The translations under genes and the position numbers were made by a program. This document shows positions 12,481-23,561 of a stretch of DNA of 64,000 nucleotides, piece after piece; the first letter of the stretch is position 1; the number at the start of each line of letters is the position of its first letter. The stretch is from Ilyonectria destructans. Taxonomy: Eukaryota > Ascomycota > Sordariomycetes > Hypocreales > Nectriaceae. Under the pieces are notes generated by a model. The model had not been told where the DNA came from, did no database searches, and was given only the letters and a program-made list of their open reading frames with translations. The stretch covers positions 558,001 through 622,000 of the forward strand of contig JAHEWK010000010.1 in NCBI GenBank assembly GCA_020740775.1, given 5' to 3'.

Positions 12481-14415
12481 ATGTCTGGAGATCTTCCTCC
12501 CGGCGTTATCCAACTCTCCAATAGGGACGGCCCCGCTCATCAGCCTCAAGGTCCCCCAATGCAGCAACCCAACAACAGAGGCCCTGCTGGCATGCCTTCA
12601 AACATGCAGAATCAGCACATGCAGCCCCAAAATCAACCCATGATGCACATGGGCCCGCCTCCAAGCTTCCCTCCTCCTCCTCAACATGCGGTCCCCCATG
12701 ATCTGCGACCCCGGAACACAGTCGAGATTTCTGACATTAGGAGCGAACGCTTCACTGAGGCTGATGCCCGTGAGCGGCTGTCCTCCTACATCGTAATTCG
12801 ACTCGAGAAGACAGACAACGCTTACGACGTTGACGAAGAGGGGTTTCCCTTGACACCCACTTGGGAAAAGGTCAGGCAGATCACACAGACCGACCTCTCC
12901 CAGCAGGAAATCAAGCGCCAAGTTCGCGTGCTGGAGAGAGAGACAAAGCCGCTCACCGAGAAGAAGGCAGCCTGCTCCCTTGCTATTCAGCGTCAACTGG
13001 AGCTCACCCAGGAGAAGCTTTCTCAAACAGATCCAGACAAGCGGTTCTGTTACAAGTTAGTCCAATTCGAGTCAAAACTTCGAAAGCTGGAGGAACGAGA
13101 ACTCCAATACATCGAAAAGTATAACAAAGGGAGCAAGAAGGACAAGAAGGGCAAGAAATATGTTACCACCCACTCAAAAAAGACCAAGTCGAAGCCCAAG
13201 TATGAGAGAGTCTCCATCACCGCATACTTCAAGAGGACACCCACTCCAGAACAGAGTGGCCTCAGGTTGCTCGAGGAGAGAGAACAACGTATGAGAATGC
13301 CTCCCCCTCCTCAGCAAATGCCCGTCTCTTTCCCACCAGTTATGCATCCAGCAGGCGGCCCAGCCAACCTCCCCATGCACCCAGCCAACCCCGGGCCGCC
13401 TGCCAACCCTGGGCCTCCCATCAACTCCATGCCTCCCCCCAACCCCGGGCCTCCCGCCGGTGTGCAAAAGGGGCCTCCTCCTCCAAATAACCAACCGAAG
13501 CAGGCCCCTCCACCAAACAACCCGCCCAAGCCTCCAACCCAGGGCAAACCGGACAACGGCGGCAAGGGAGGCAAGGGAGGCAAGGAAGGCAAGGACAACA
13601 ACCAGCCCAGGCCAATGACGCCAAATGTTCAAGTCATCACGGTTGGCAAGAACATGAAGGCTTATCGTGGTTCACCTCGAAGTTCTGACGGCTCTTTGAC
13701 CTCCGAAGACTCCTATTCAAGCAGCTCAACTGGCAGCACGCCTCAGTCCTCCCTCGGATCTGCCCCAAACTCTCAGAAGCGCGGTCGGGGACGGAGCAGA
13801 ACTCCTGTTCAGCGAATCAAGCTCCCCGAGCACTTTGGTGTTGTTATACCACGCCAACACTCCCAGCACGAGAAGAATTACATTGTCGACAGCTATCCTC
13901 CAAGGATTGCTGTCGCCGAGCAAGTTCCATTCCCCTCGTCCCAGTTCTCATCTGTGGATATGGCGCCACTCAGACAAGATCGACGTCCTATTCTTCGTGA
14001 CGATGAGCCATCATACAAACGACGAACCACCTTACTGCCGCCTCGGATTCACCAACAGCGGCCTAGTGTTCGCCTTGTGGCTCCATCTGAGGCCCGGCAT
14101 GAGGTACTCCAAGATGGACTTGAGCGGGTCGAGGGCCGCCTAGAAAGACTGCGCCTCGATGCTGCGTATCGCGACGAAGAATTTCGTCGGGATGACGAGC
14201 GATTTGATCGTCTTGAGGAAGAGCCCCGGCGACGAGTGGTGCTACCGAATAGGTTCCGTGATACGTTTGCAGAGGATCAAATTCGGAGAGAGCGTGAGTC
14301 TCGCTGGCCGGAACGCGATGCGCATGAATACATGCGACAAAGAGAGCCAGCCTTTGGACGAGAGGCCCACCGCTTCCAGCCTCTAGGAAGACGGGAGATT
14401 CACAGAGGGTATTAA
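12481..14415 (+). CDS. Pro-rich, coiled-coil protein of unknown function
   Basis: Single uninterrupted frame of 644 aa; function not recognised. Residues 1-75 are Pro/Gln/Met-rich and disordered-looking. Residues about 75-270 form the most ordered block: DLRPRNTVEISDIRSERF, then a charged helical stretch (EIKRQVRVLERETKPLTEKK onward) ending in a Lys-rich basic patch with many KK pairs, and then SITAYFKRTPTPEQ. Residues about 275-375 are a Pro/Asn/Gly repeat (NPGPPANPGPP type), followed by a GGKGGKEGK linker. A Ser-rich segment with RGRSRTPVQRIKLPEHFGV follows. The last 110 residues are an Arg/Glu/Asp-rich predicted helix (ERVEGRLERLRLDAAYRDEE). The basic patches suggest a nuclear or RNA-associated protein, which is inference only. 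The start is the first ATG after a C/T-rich leader. The long Pro-rich reverse frames are shadows. Confidence 0.8.
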   Translation: MSGDLPPGVIQLSNRDGPAHQPQGPPMQQPNNRGPAGMPSNMQNQHMQPQNQPMMHMGPPPSFPPPPQHAVPHDLRPRNTVEISDIRSERFTEADARERLSSYIVIRLEKTDNAYDVDEEGFPLTPTWEKVRQITQTDLSQQEIKRQVRVLERETKPLTEKKAACSLAIQRQLELTQEKLSQTDPDKRFCYKLVQFESKLRKLEERELQYIEKYNKGSKKDKKGKKYVTTHSKKTKSKPKYERVSITAYFKRTPTPEQSGLRLLEEREQRMRMPPPPQQMPVSFPPVMHPAGGPANLPMHPANPGPPANPGPPINSMPPPNPGPPAGVQKGPPPPNNQPKQAPPPNNPPKPPTQGKPDNGGKGGKGGKEGKDNNQPRPMTPNVQVITVGKNMKAYRGSPRSSDGSLTSEDSYSSSSTGSTPQSSLGSAPNSQKRGRGRSRTPVQRIKLPEHFGVVIPRQHSQHEKNYIVDSYPPRIAVAEQVPFPSSQFSSVDMAPLRQDRRPILRDDEPSYKRRTTLLPPRIHQQRPSVRLVAPSEARHEVLQDGLERVEGRLERLRLDAAYRDEEFRRDDERFDRLEEEPRRRVVLPNRFRDTFAEDQIRRERESRWPERDAHEYMRQREPAFGREAHRFQPLGRREIHRGY

Positions 14416-15092
14416 AATTGAAACGGAAATGGAGGAGGAAGGGACCATGGGGGATTTCACTATGATTGTATGACACGATACCTGAGATACCTTTCGCTGT
14501 ATGACAATTTGACATGTAGTTAGTTTGGGGTAATGAGCTAGGACAAACGGGATGACGGGAAGTGGAGCTACGAGGGCGGTTTTTTGTCAAACTATTATGA
14601 AAGAGACAATGCTGTATAATCAACAGAACTGTAACAATGCTTCATGATAATCAGCACAAGGACATCGCTTCTTTCGTGAATGGACAATCTTGCTTCTCTT
14701 CGTCCAAGTTGGTCCAGGTAAGAACCACGGTAAGATACAAGGCATTGAGGGTTCAATGTAATTTTGTGGGTCCAAATGGGGTCAGGTGACTCTGCGAACC
14801 CGGCACTGAGGGGCCTTGCACGTCGCGACCACAACGCGTCAACCTTTTGAATTAACTTGCTAAGCTGGCCATTCGGAACACACTATTTGGAACGCCCCGT
14901 CGCGTCTCGCAGCCATTCAGAGGTCGACCCCGGGGCCCTCTGATTGACATCCCAGCCTAATCTGAACTGCCGGCGTCGTGCTGGCTCAGAGCGTTCAGCA
15001 GGCGTCCAGTCCTTATCACACCCCTCCACCGTGCTTCACCACATCACCACATCACACGCGACATCCGTGACACAATCGCCACGGTCTGGTTT
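14416..15092. other. Intergenic region upstream of pif1
   Basis: 677 bp. The first part is the 3' end of the Pro-rich gene. From about 14990 the sequence turns C/A-rich (CACCACATCACCACATCACAC), typical of a fungal 5' leader. No other gene was seen. Confidence 0.6.
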
Positions 15093-17762
15093 ATGACGGT
15101 CGGCATCACCCGTCTCCCGATTCGATCCTCGCCGACTTGCAGCCACTTCCTCCAAACTGTTGTCCAGCAGGCTCATGTTCACACCCTTGGCCTGCCGGCC
15201 TCCAATCGCCTCGACACAATGCTAGCCAAGGCAAACAAGGCATACGAGGCCAGCGCGCCTGCTCGGGGGACACAGTTGGCAAAGCAGCCCTTTCCCTCGA
15301 GCAGCCCCAGCGCTGCAAAAGCCGACATCCGTGACCAACTCAAGAATCCAGGCTTTGGCTCCGCGTCGGCGAGGACCCCTCAACCATTTTCGAATCTTCA
15401 CAATGGCCGATCCACGAACATGAGCCACTCTACCGTCAATCGACCGGTGCCCGGCGCAGGTCGTGGCTCATTGGCCTCTCTTTACAGTGCACCGAACACA
15501 GTCAGGCAAGAATCCAACGTTATCGACCTCACCGGACCAGAAGCCCATGCCAAGGCTCAAGAGGCAGTGTTCTTTGCCGAAGACGACTTCAGCGATGACG
15601 ATAACCTCGATCTTGATTATGAGGCCCCCTCTGCTCTTCCGACTCTCCCCACTATGCCTGCACCTAAACCTGTTTCTTTCAGCAGCATGCCTCCTCTGCC
15701 CAAATCCACCCAGAGTGAAACGAATATCCCCTGGTCGTCATCACCAGCGTCGCATTTTTTGCCTCCATCTGTGCAGCGTACGATACCAGTGCCGTCAAGC
15801 AATAACGAAATGTCCTTGAAGCGCGAGTCTTCTGGGGACCAGGACTCGATGGACTCGCATGTTCCTAAGAAGGCCAAACGACGAGTTCTTCCGGCTAGCT
15901 TTCGACAAGAGGATGTTGAGGATGAGGACGAGGACCATGGCCCTACCGTGAAGACGCCTATCCGCCAGCCCAAGATATCCATATGGGACGCAACTGCCAG
16001 TGCTTTGAAGGAACAAAAGAAGCAGCTGAAAAGTCAACGTCAGCTGAAAGAAGAAGCTGAGCAAGATCCTGATTCCCTACCAGAGGAACCCCAACAAGCT
16101 GGTAAATCGTCCAAGACGGCCTATGCTATTTCTCTCAGTGACGAGCAGAGACATGTCTTGGATCTGGTTGTTGAGCAGAAGCAGAGTGTGTTTTTCACTG
16201 GTCCGGCTGGTACTGGAAAGTCCGTTCTGATGAGGGCTATCATCAATGACCTAAAGAAGAAGTATTCCAGTGACCCCGAGAGAGTCGCTGTGACGGCGTC
16301 AACTGGTCTTGCTGCGTGCAATATCGGGGGAATTACTCTTCACAGCTTTTCAGGTAACTTGCTCCAACACTGCATATGGATACAGCTGCTAACCCTTTGA
16401 TTAGGCATCGGTCTAGGGAAAGAAGAGGCTCCGGTCTTGATAAAGAAGATCCGACGAAATATCAAGGCCAAGAACCGCTGGTTGAAAACAAAGATTCTCA
16501 TCATTGATGAAATTTCCATGGTGGATGGAGCTTTATTCGACAAGCTGGACAAGATCGGGAGGACCATTCGAAACAATGGTAGACCATGGGGCGGCATTCA
16601 AATCGTCATTACTGGCGACTTTTTTCAACTTCCGCCAGTTCCCGATCAAGCAGCAAAGCGTGATACCAAGTTTGCCTTTGACTCTGCAACATGGAATACG
16701 TCAATCGATCACACTATCGGGCTTACGCAAGTTTTCCGACAGCGCGATCCTCAGTTCGCGCAGATGCTCAACGAAATGCGCCTTGGTAAAATCAGTGAAG
16801 ACACTGTCCGCGCTTTCAAGGCTCTAGCCAGACCACTTGAATTCAACGACGGTCTAGGCATGGCTGAGTTGTTCTCTACACGAAATGAGGTGGAGGGCTC
16901 AAATGAGAAACGACTAAGAGATCTTCCGGGCACGGTGCGTCGGTACGAAGCCCAGGATTCAGGCGACCCAGCCATCCGAGAGAAGCTCTTGGCAAACATG
17001 ATGGCGCCCAAGAGCATTGACTTGAAACTTAACGCCCAAGTTATGCTCATCAAAAATCTCGACGAGTCCCTCGTAAACGGGTCCTTGGGCAAGGTCATTG
17101 GCTTTTCGGACGAGAAGACGTTCGACATGGGCACGGATGATTTTATGGAGGAAGATCCGATGTCCAAGGCCAAGAGGAAGCTGAAAGCATTCAGTAATGA
17201 GGCAGAAACGAGGCCAGGCGTCAAGTTTCCGGTCGTACAGTTTATGACCACCCACGGCTCGCATCGCGTAATTCTCTGCCAGCCAGAAGATTGGAAGGTC
17301 GAGCTTCCGAACGGAGACGTCCAAGCGAAGCGCACACAGCTGCCCTTGATCTTGGCATGGGCTCTGTCCATTCACAAAGCCCAGGGTCAGACTTTGGAAA
17401 GAGTCAAAGTCAACCTCGGACGTGTATTCGAGAAAGGACAGGCGTATGTGGCACTCAGTCGAGCCACAACGCAGCAAGGCCTCCAGGTCTTAGGCTTCGA
17501 CAAGTGGAAAGTTATGGCCCATCCTCGAGTCATTGATTTTTACAACAAGTTATACAGCGCAGAAGAAGCCAACGGGAGAAAGGCTAATTCAATCAACGAC
17601 TTCCTTACGAACCGCATTGGGGCTGCGACTCCAAGGAATGAGGCTCCGAAGAAAGAGGCCCTAAAGAAGGAAGTCCCCCCAAAACCGGCTCCAAAGCGGG
17701 AGGCCCGGACAGTCATCAATTTAGATGACGACGAGGAGGCGATGGCGTCATACGGTTACTGA
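15093..17762 (+). CDS. pif1: PIF1-family 5'-3' DNA helicase
   Basis: Superfamily 1B helicase that unwinds G-quadruplexes, inhibits telomerase and maintains mitochondrial DNA (knowledge from yeast Pif1/Rrm3). Two exons, 15093-16353 and 16405-17762, with a 51-nt intron (branch TGCTAAC). Splicing restores the family motif HSFSGIGLGKE. The product is 872 aa from the first ATG, or 830 aa from the ATG at 15219 ([10 protein letters not shown]), which I think is the conserved nuclear start. Residues 1-42 are Arg/Ser/Thr-rich with no acidic residue before residue 41 and may be a mitochondrial presequence. About 300 disordered residues follow, then Walker A (GPAGTGKS, about 370), Walker B ([12 protein letters not shown], about 452), [18 protein letters not shown] and the C-terminal motifs [25 protein letters not shown] and YVALSRATT. 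The tail ends in a Lys/Pro repeat and an acidic segment (INLDDDEEA) that resembles a SUMO-interacting motif. Confidence 0.93.
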
Positions 17763-18160
17763 GGAAGTCTTGTCTGAGGTGAAAGGGTCGACTGTATAGA
17801 TTTGTTATCGACCGGTGCATACATATTTTCTTGGGGCTTACATGGATGGTAGAAATACGGAATCAAGGGAGCCGGCGTTGAAGCTGCCTCTGTGACCAGA
17901 GGCTGGAACTGAGGGTCGACGACGGAATCGGCAGGTACTAGATATCTAACCTCGGGTGCGCCCGAGAAGGAAACAACAAATGTATGAAATCCACTCAAAC
18001 CACTGGAGTTTGGAGATGTGTATGGGTGACTGTCGAGGACCGACCAAGTGTCTCGTGTTGTTACACATGCATATCCCACTCACAACGATATCCTGCGCCA
18101 GTCGCATGAAATCCTACCACCAAGCTCAGTGGTTGGAGGCAGCGTGTGCGATGTTTTCAT
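17756..18160 (-). CDS. Candidate two-exon small protein, antisense and tail-to-tail with pif1
   Basis: Putative gene found by joining minus-strand frames. Exon 1 is 18084-18160 (complement), exon 2 is 17756-18029, and the 54-nt intron runs GTGAGT...GACAG with a GTAACA branch-like site. The phases match (25 codons plus 2 nt, then 1 nt). The predicted product is 116 aa, starting MKTSHTLPPTTELGG and containing FHTFVVSFSGAPEVRYLVPA. The frame stays open upstream of this Met to about 18269 (LQRIPASEILRGVLLNTGR), so the true start may lie in a further upstream exon. The amino-acid make-up looks like a real globular protein, not a low-complexity shadow, but I recognise no family. Its stop falls inside the last pif1 codons, which is unusual and lowers confidence. 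Confidence 0.42.
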
Positions 18161-18853
18161 CCGGCCTGTATTCAAAAGGACCCCTCGCAATATTTCAGAA
18201 GCTGGAATTCGCTGTAACGCCCTCGAATCCAAGCTGCGGCTTACAGCCAAAACAAGGTTCTGTCCTCAAAATCGTGACCCGCTGGGGTCAGACGACCAGA
18301 TACGGCGAACCCGGCTTATCGATAAGAAAAAGGTTGGCGTGGTGGGAGACTTGTTGCTCCTGTATGGGGCAAGCTTCTGTGGGAAGTTCAACCTCGCAAA
18401 CCCCAGCGCACACAATACGTCACAACCACTCGACCAGCATCCTCGAGAATCGCCCTTCGATAGCGCGAGCCTCTCACCTAGCGATCGATACTCGAGTTTG
18501 GAACCTTGGCCTCGCGCGATCCAGTTTCCGAGTCCGTCTCCCGCCACCCCGTCCACTCGTTGACCCCAGTCCGCACCCGAGAATACCCTCCACGTCGAGT
18601 AACCGGCCTGTCGATCGGCCGCACGCTCGCTACTTTCGCCCATACATCTAAGGAGCTTTACGCATCGATCCTGCGCCGTCAAAACACCTAGCATCCCCGC
18701 ACGGCGTGTCCGTGATTCAGTTGTTGGGCCGCAACCCCGAGTCTTGATGACGTCTTGGGGGCCTTAATTACCGGAAATTGGGGCTCTCGCTTGGGAAAAG
18801 GGAGCAGCAACACCAGGAATCTTGACCAGATACACACGAGGCAACATCTCATC
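18161..18853. other. Intergenic region upstream of edc3
   Basis: About 690 bp. The right half is a C/T-rich leader for edc3. The left part may contain upstream exons of the minus-strand candidate gene, since one minus frame is open across 18160-18269. Confidence 0.45.
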
Positions 18854-21145
18854 ATGGCGAACCAATTCATCGGCTTGCATATGCGGGTGGTGCTGAGGGA
18901 GCCCCCGGCGTACCACATCACAGGGACAGTCAGGGACGTTGAGGCCGGCAGCTGCCTGACTTTGACGAACGGTGCGTATACCCCAATATTCTGACCAAGA
19001 GGTTTCGCTAACGCTCCTACTTTAGTGTTTGTTTCTGGGACCAAGGAATGGCACCCTCACATGAGGATTGATGCCAACAATATCGCAGATCTCTCGGAGA
19101 TCAAGACGGATGATGCGCCGGCTATTACCGTTCCGCCTCCCGCCGAGGCTGTCGCCACGCCTGTGTACTCGCAAACGCCTTCGCAGACGCCTTCACATCC
19201 CCCTTCGCAGCCCTCATTTGTCGACCCCGCGATTCTCAGCCTTGGACGACGGCCAACATCTGGAACGCCGTCGGCGCCTGATGCCAAAGCCATCTCCGTT
19301 GACAGTGGGATCGTTGAAATGCAAGCCCCCTTGCCCGGTGCGGTGTCATCTATTCACTCTGCAGGCACTCCAGTGCGTCCCACTCCTCCTGATTTCGATA
19401 TCACAAGTCCGCTGGGCAACCTCGTTCTTCAGAGCCCGGGACCTGAACCAGGGAACGGTCAAGCCCCTGAGTCGCAGGAAACTCCATCTCAGAAGAAGAA
19501 GCGACGTTCACGGCAATCGAAGCAAGGAAAGGGGCAGCGTCCTGAAGATGATGGACGGCCAGTTGAAGGCTCGCCCCTTGTCCAGGGCGGTCGTGGCAAG
19601 GGTTGGAGACAGACACCGATTCTACAGAGCACTGCTTCATTCCAACCATTCAATTCTCTGAAGCGCAATGGAAAGGGGCGCAAGGGAGGTCCTGACAACG
19701 GATGGGCATCGGAGGACGTCACGGAGGAGATGGGCGAATTTGACTTTGAGAACAACCTCGCCAAATTTGACAAGCGCACCATCTTTGACCAGATGAGAAA
19801 AGAAGATCAAGTGGATGATGCGAGCCGGTTGGTATCGCATAACCGCCGACCCAAGCCAGGGACCGCTGGAGGAAAGAACCTACACTATACGGAGAACGTC
19901 CTAGACGTGCCATCAGTCGCCGGCAAGAACGCAGACTTTTGGAACAGCGAAGCGGACGATGGTTTAAACGAGGCAGAAAGGCTAATGGGCCGAGACTTGC
20001 GAAGCAGCCAAAGCAATCGTAAAACCGATACCAAGTCCGGGCCTTCTCGGCGATCTCAGTCACGCAAAGCTAGTACCGTTGCCGTGCCTGGAGGTCTGCC
20101 GCTCAGCCGAGTCAACTCTGGCGTACGTTCAAGTCATAGACCTCGGTGGTCTCTTTCCAGACCGGAATCACGCAGTACTGACAGCAGAAAGCAGCAAGGT
20201 CACCCGCCCGGTCTATACCTCGTCCCGTCGAACCGGCGACTCGAGACCGTCTCTGCACTGCAAATGCTGAATCTTGAGAACATTGCCGCCAACGAGGTTG
20301 GATTGAGGGAAGATCTCATGGCAGAGAATGCAGGTCGAGGAATCGCTCAGGTAGCATTTACAGCGCTGTCAGAACCGGCCATCAAAGTTCGATTCGGGCT
20401 TGCAGGCGCTAATCCTTCGGCGAGTGCTGTCTTGACCAGTCCAGCGGTGGTTATCTTGGCTGGCAACAACAAGTCTGGTATCCGGGCCATTGCTGCGGGT
20501 CGTCATCTGCGGAACAAGAATATCAACGTACTGCTCTGCCTCGTGGGAATCGAGCGAGAGCGAGATCTACTCGAGGACCTACGGCAACAAATCCAGCTAT
20601 ATCGGAACTTTGGGGGCAAGATTCTAAACAAGACGGAACTCTTTGAGCATCTAAGGAAGAGCTCGGTGACTGGGTCGCCCGTGTCGATCTCGCTCATTGT
20701 GGATGCGTTGCTTGGTTTGACCATTTCGTTTGAGGAATTGCGAACCGCGGACCAGGCCACAGTGTATGAGCTGATGGAGTGGGCGAACCGTAACGAGGCA
20801 TTTGTTCTAGCGGTCGACGTCCCAACGGGCATCGATCCCACATCAGGCAAGGTCGCCGTCATTGATGGAGGACGTCTCTTTGTCAAGCCGCGATATGTGG
20901 TTGCCATGGGAGCTCCTAAACGAGGACTGCTTGAAGCGGTCACGCCTCCGAACGACGATGACCCCGAGGCCCTGAACCATACAACTCATGAGGACGAGTG
21001 GCGACTATTTATCGCAGACATTGGACTGGGAAGCGCAGTTTGGAGGAAGGCCGGTACCAAGATCCGAAGGGGAATCGACTTTGACGAGAAGTGGGTGCTG
21101 GAAATGCGCTACCGAAACGGGCCTGAGGAATCGGACGACGAGTAA
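18854..21145 (+). CDS. edc3: Edc3, enhancer of mRNA decapping (LSm + FDF + YjeF_N)
   Basis: Scaffold of processing bodies that binds and stimulates the Dcp1-Dcp2 decapping enzyme and binds the helicase Dhh1 through its FDF region (family knowledge). Two exons, 18854-18971 and 19026-21145, with a 54-nt intron (GTGCGT...TTTAG); 745 aa. The LSm domain is split by the intron: exon 1 encodes MANQFIGLHMRVVL...LTLTN and exon 2 continues VFVSGTKEW. Residues about 65-270 are Ser/Pro-rich and disordered, with a basic KKKRRSRQSKQGKGQ block. The FDF motif (GEFDFENNLAKFDKRTIFDQ) lies at about 274-300. The YjeF_N (Rossmann-like) domain occupies about 445-720, with LAGNNKSGIRAIAAGRHL and VDVPTGIDPTSGKV. The domain order is diagnostic. 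Confidence 0.95.
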
Positions 21146-23561
21146 GGGACGAAACCCCGAGGGGATATAAGACAGAACGACGGGACACGCTGGGAAGCAC
21201 GAAAAGGGGAAGCGATTGGCTTTTTGTTGCACGCGATGCAATGCATCTGATTTATTATTGGCGTTGATGGATTCTGATCTGGCGTGAGGGCAAGATGGTG
21301 GGGGGTTGCATAAAGTTGCATGAGTTGATACCAAATACCCAGGAGTTTCCTGTCTTGTTCCCCATTTCCGCTCATATTACAGGGATTGCGATTTGCGATG
21401 CACTCACAGCGCATTGTTTGTGTAACGGTCAAGGTGAACAAAGCAAAATGGGACACGGCCGAGTGGAGGAGCACACCGAAGGGATGGGACAAGCAGAGCC
21501 AAGGAGACACAAGCTTTGCCAAGACCCCAAATCTCCTGTGCAGGCTTGGCAGCGAGAAGCTTGTCGTGCTTGCGCATGCGCGTTACACCGTAGAAAAAGG
21601 TTCGAATTTTCCTAGCCGTTTTGCTGGGGCGCGGCATTCAGGAGGCGCATCTCGGGACATTGCAGCAAGGGGTGCGAACAGACGTAACGGTTTCAAAACC
21701 AGTTGGTGACACTTGGATGAGGAGCCGACGCGGGTGAGGCACGGTATCGACCACCGAGATTAAGCATTAACCAGGCTAAGAACCAGGAAGGTGGCCCGCC
21801 TCCGCATCCTTGTCCAGCTATGCGTCATTAGGAAGGTGAGAAAGTGAGGAGAGCCGCAATGTGTCCAAGTCGTGAAAGCCGTGAGAGTCGTGAGAGTCAT
21901 GAAAAGTCAAAGTCGAGCTGCGTTCGTGGCTCCGCCCGACTGAGTGGGTAATTATCCATCCGTCCTGCAGACGAAACTGCCTCCTTCCCCAGGCTGGAAC
22001 AAGTTACGCAGTCGTTATCGATTTGGCACTGTCACAATCCGGGACAGCACAGTGCGGGTGGCTTAGCGGCTTGCGACGTGGGGCCGAGGCCACCTTAATA
22101 AATAGTTAGTGTGCCTTCGGTCTCGTATCGAGGCGCATGCAATTCCCTGGAGGCTGACGAGTGACGATTTATTCAAGGTGCGTGAAAATGATGTGAAGAA
22201 TTCCCGATCCGCGGATTATGCTTAAACGAGAAATCGCTTCCATCCAGCCTCGCTAATTATGTTTGGCCACCCAAATCATCGTCTCGGACACTTTCCTTGC
22301 TGCCGTAGCGGGGGTGCCGGCTGGGCGCAGGCACAAAGCCACCGCACTACCTACGCAGGGTGGTTGACAAGAGATTGGCTCGATTCGTAGAGATGCATGG
22401 CGGCACATTGTCCGCCCAGTTGCATTTTTTCTTGCTGTATGTGGTCTGTCCCGACCGTCCGGATTTCAATCGGTTTGCCTTTGCATTTCTCGTCGAGGTT
22501 CTGCGAGGCCGTTGACGGGCCGGAAGCTTGTCCCCGATTGTGTTTATCTCAACCTTGGCATCATGTCTCGACGATGTCGCTGTGCAAGTGACGCCACGCC
22601 TATTCCATGTAGACTAGGGAGCCTATGATTCGGATAGAAGTGTCTCTTTGGCTGGCGCAGTAATTAGTCCGCGGATTGTGAAGACACACCCGCGCATATC
22701 CCACGAGGCGTGGCGCAAGATCGCCGCTGGTTATTCGTACCGTGCACCGGGGGGCTCGTACAGTGCGCGGTGCCGCTCCTGCTTCACCACCACGGGGTAA
22801 CCTGACTTGTCCCATGTCGACTGACCAAGCCAGGCCTTATTCAAACCTCACCCAAAACCAGTTTCCTGGGAAAACCAGCCGATTCATTCCCACGAGCTCT
22901 TGGACGAAATCTACCCTCCGAGGCCGTCGTCAACACCGTTGCGAGAATCATCGTCACCCCCGCTGGCAATCGTTGACGTCGCTCACCTGCTTCCCCGACC
23001 ACCACCCCCCAATCAACGGCGCGACTCGCACATACGCCCTCGCAGGAAACGGCCAAGACTCTCGGCGCCCAGCCTGCCATCATTCATCCATCCCCCACTT
23101 GATTCCAGTCTGGTCTGGCCTGGTGGATTTGTCTCCTAGCCGCAGCACGTTCCACGAATCCGAACCATCCTCCCGGTCTGCATTGTTTCCGACGCGCCCG
23201 TCATCCCGCAATCGCCTCGTGCCTTGACCCAACCCGCGATCCTCGCCTCTCGAAAGCCAAGAACCACCTAATCGCTGTTACTCGGCCCATTCCGAAACCC
23301 ACGTCAAACTATCGCGACTTTCTGCTCGTCGAGGCAGGTTAATCATCCCACGAAACGAGGCACCGCGACGAGCCAAATCGAACCCAGTCAGGTCAACACG
23401 ATTCCACGAGCGAACGAACGCCCCCCAACGCACATTCGCCCTAATCGATTCCTCCATGGCGACTGTCTAGTCGAGGGAGAGACCCCCCGATTTGCAGATC
23501 CCCGTCGCCCGCGGCTGGCCGCTTCGTTGCGTGTCCCATTGATCCTCGGCCGGCCGCAATC
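21146..23561. other. Intergenic region and long leader upstream of palH
   Basis: 2.4 kb. No protein-like frame was recognised. From about 22800 to 23561 the plus strand is strongly C-rich with CCACC and CCCAA runs and looks like promoter plus 5' leader of the PalH gene. It contains the hexamer GCCARG at 22829, 23052 and 23256, and its complement at 22554. GCCARG is the consensus for PacC, the transcription factor of the same pH pathway. Confidence 0.5.

Noticed and set aside
13174..13632. Gly/Leu-rich reverse frames over the Pro-rich gene
   Set aside because: Antisense of Pro codons gives Gly/Trp-rich peptides; not an independent gene.
22742..23227. 161-codon plus-strand frame upstream of palH
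   Set aside because: Lies in the C-rich leader; its composition reflects C-rich DNA and there is no domain. At most it could include upstream ORFs.
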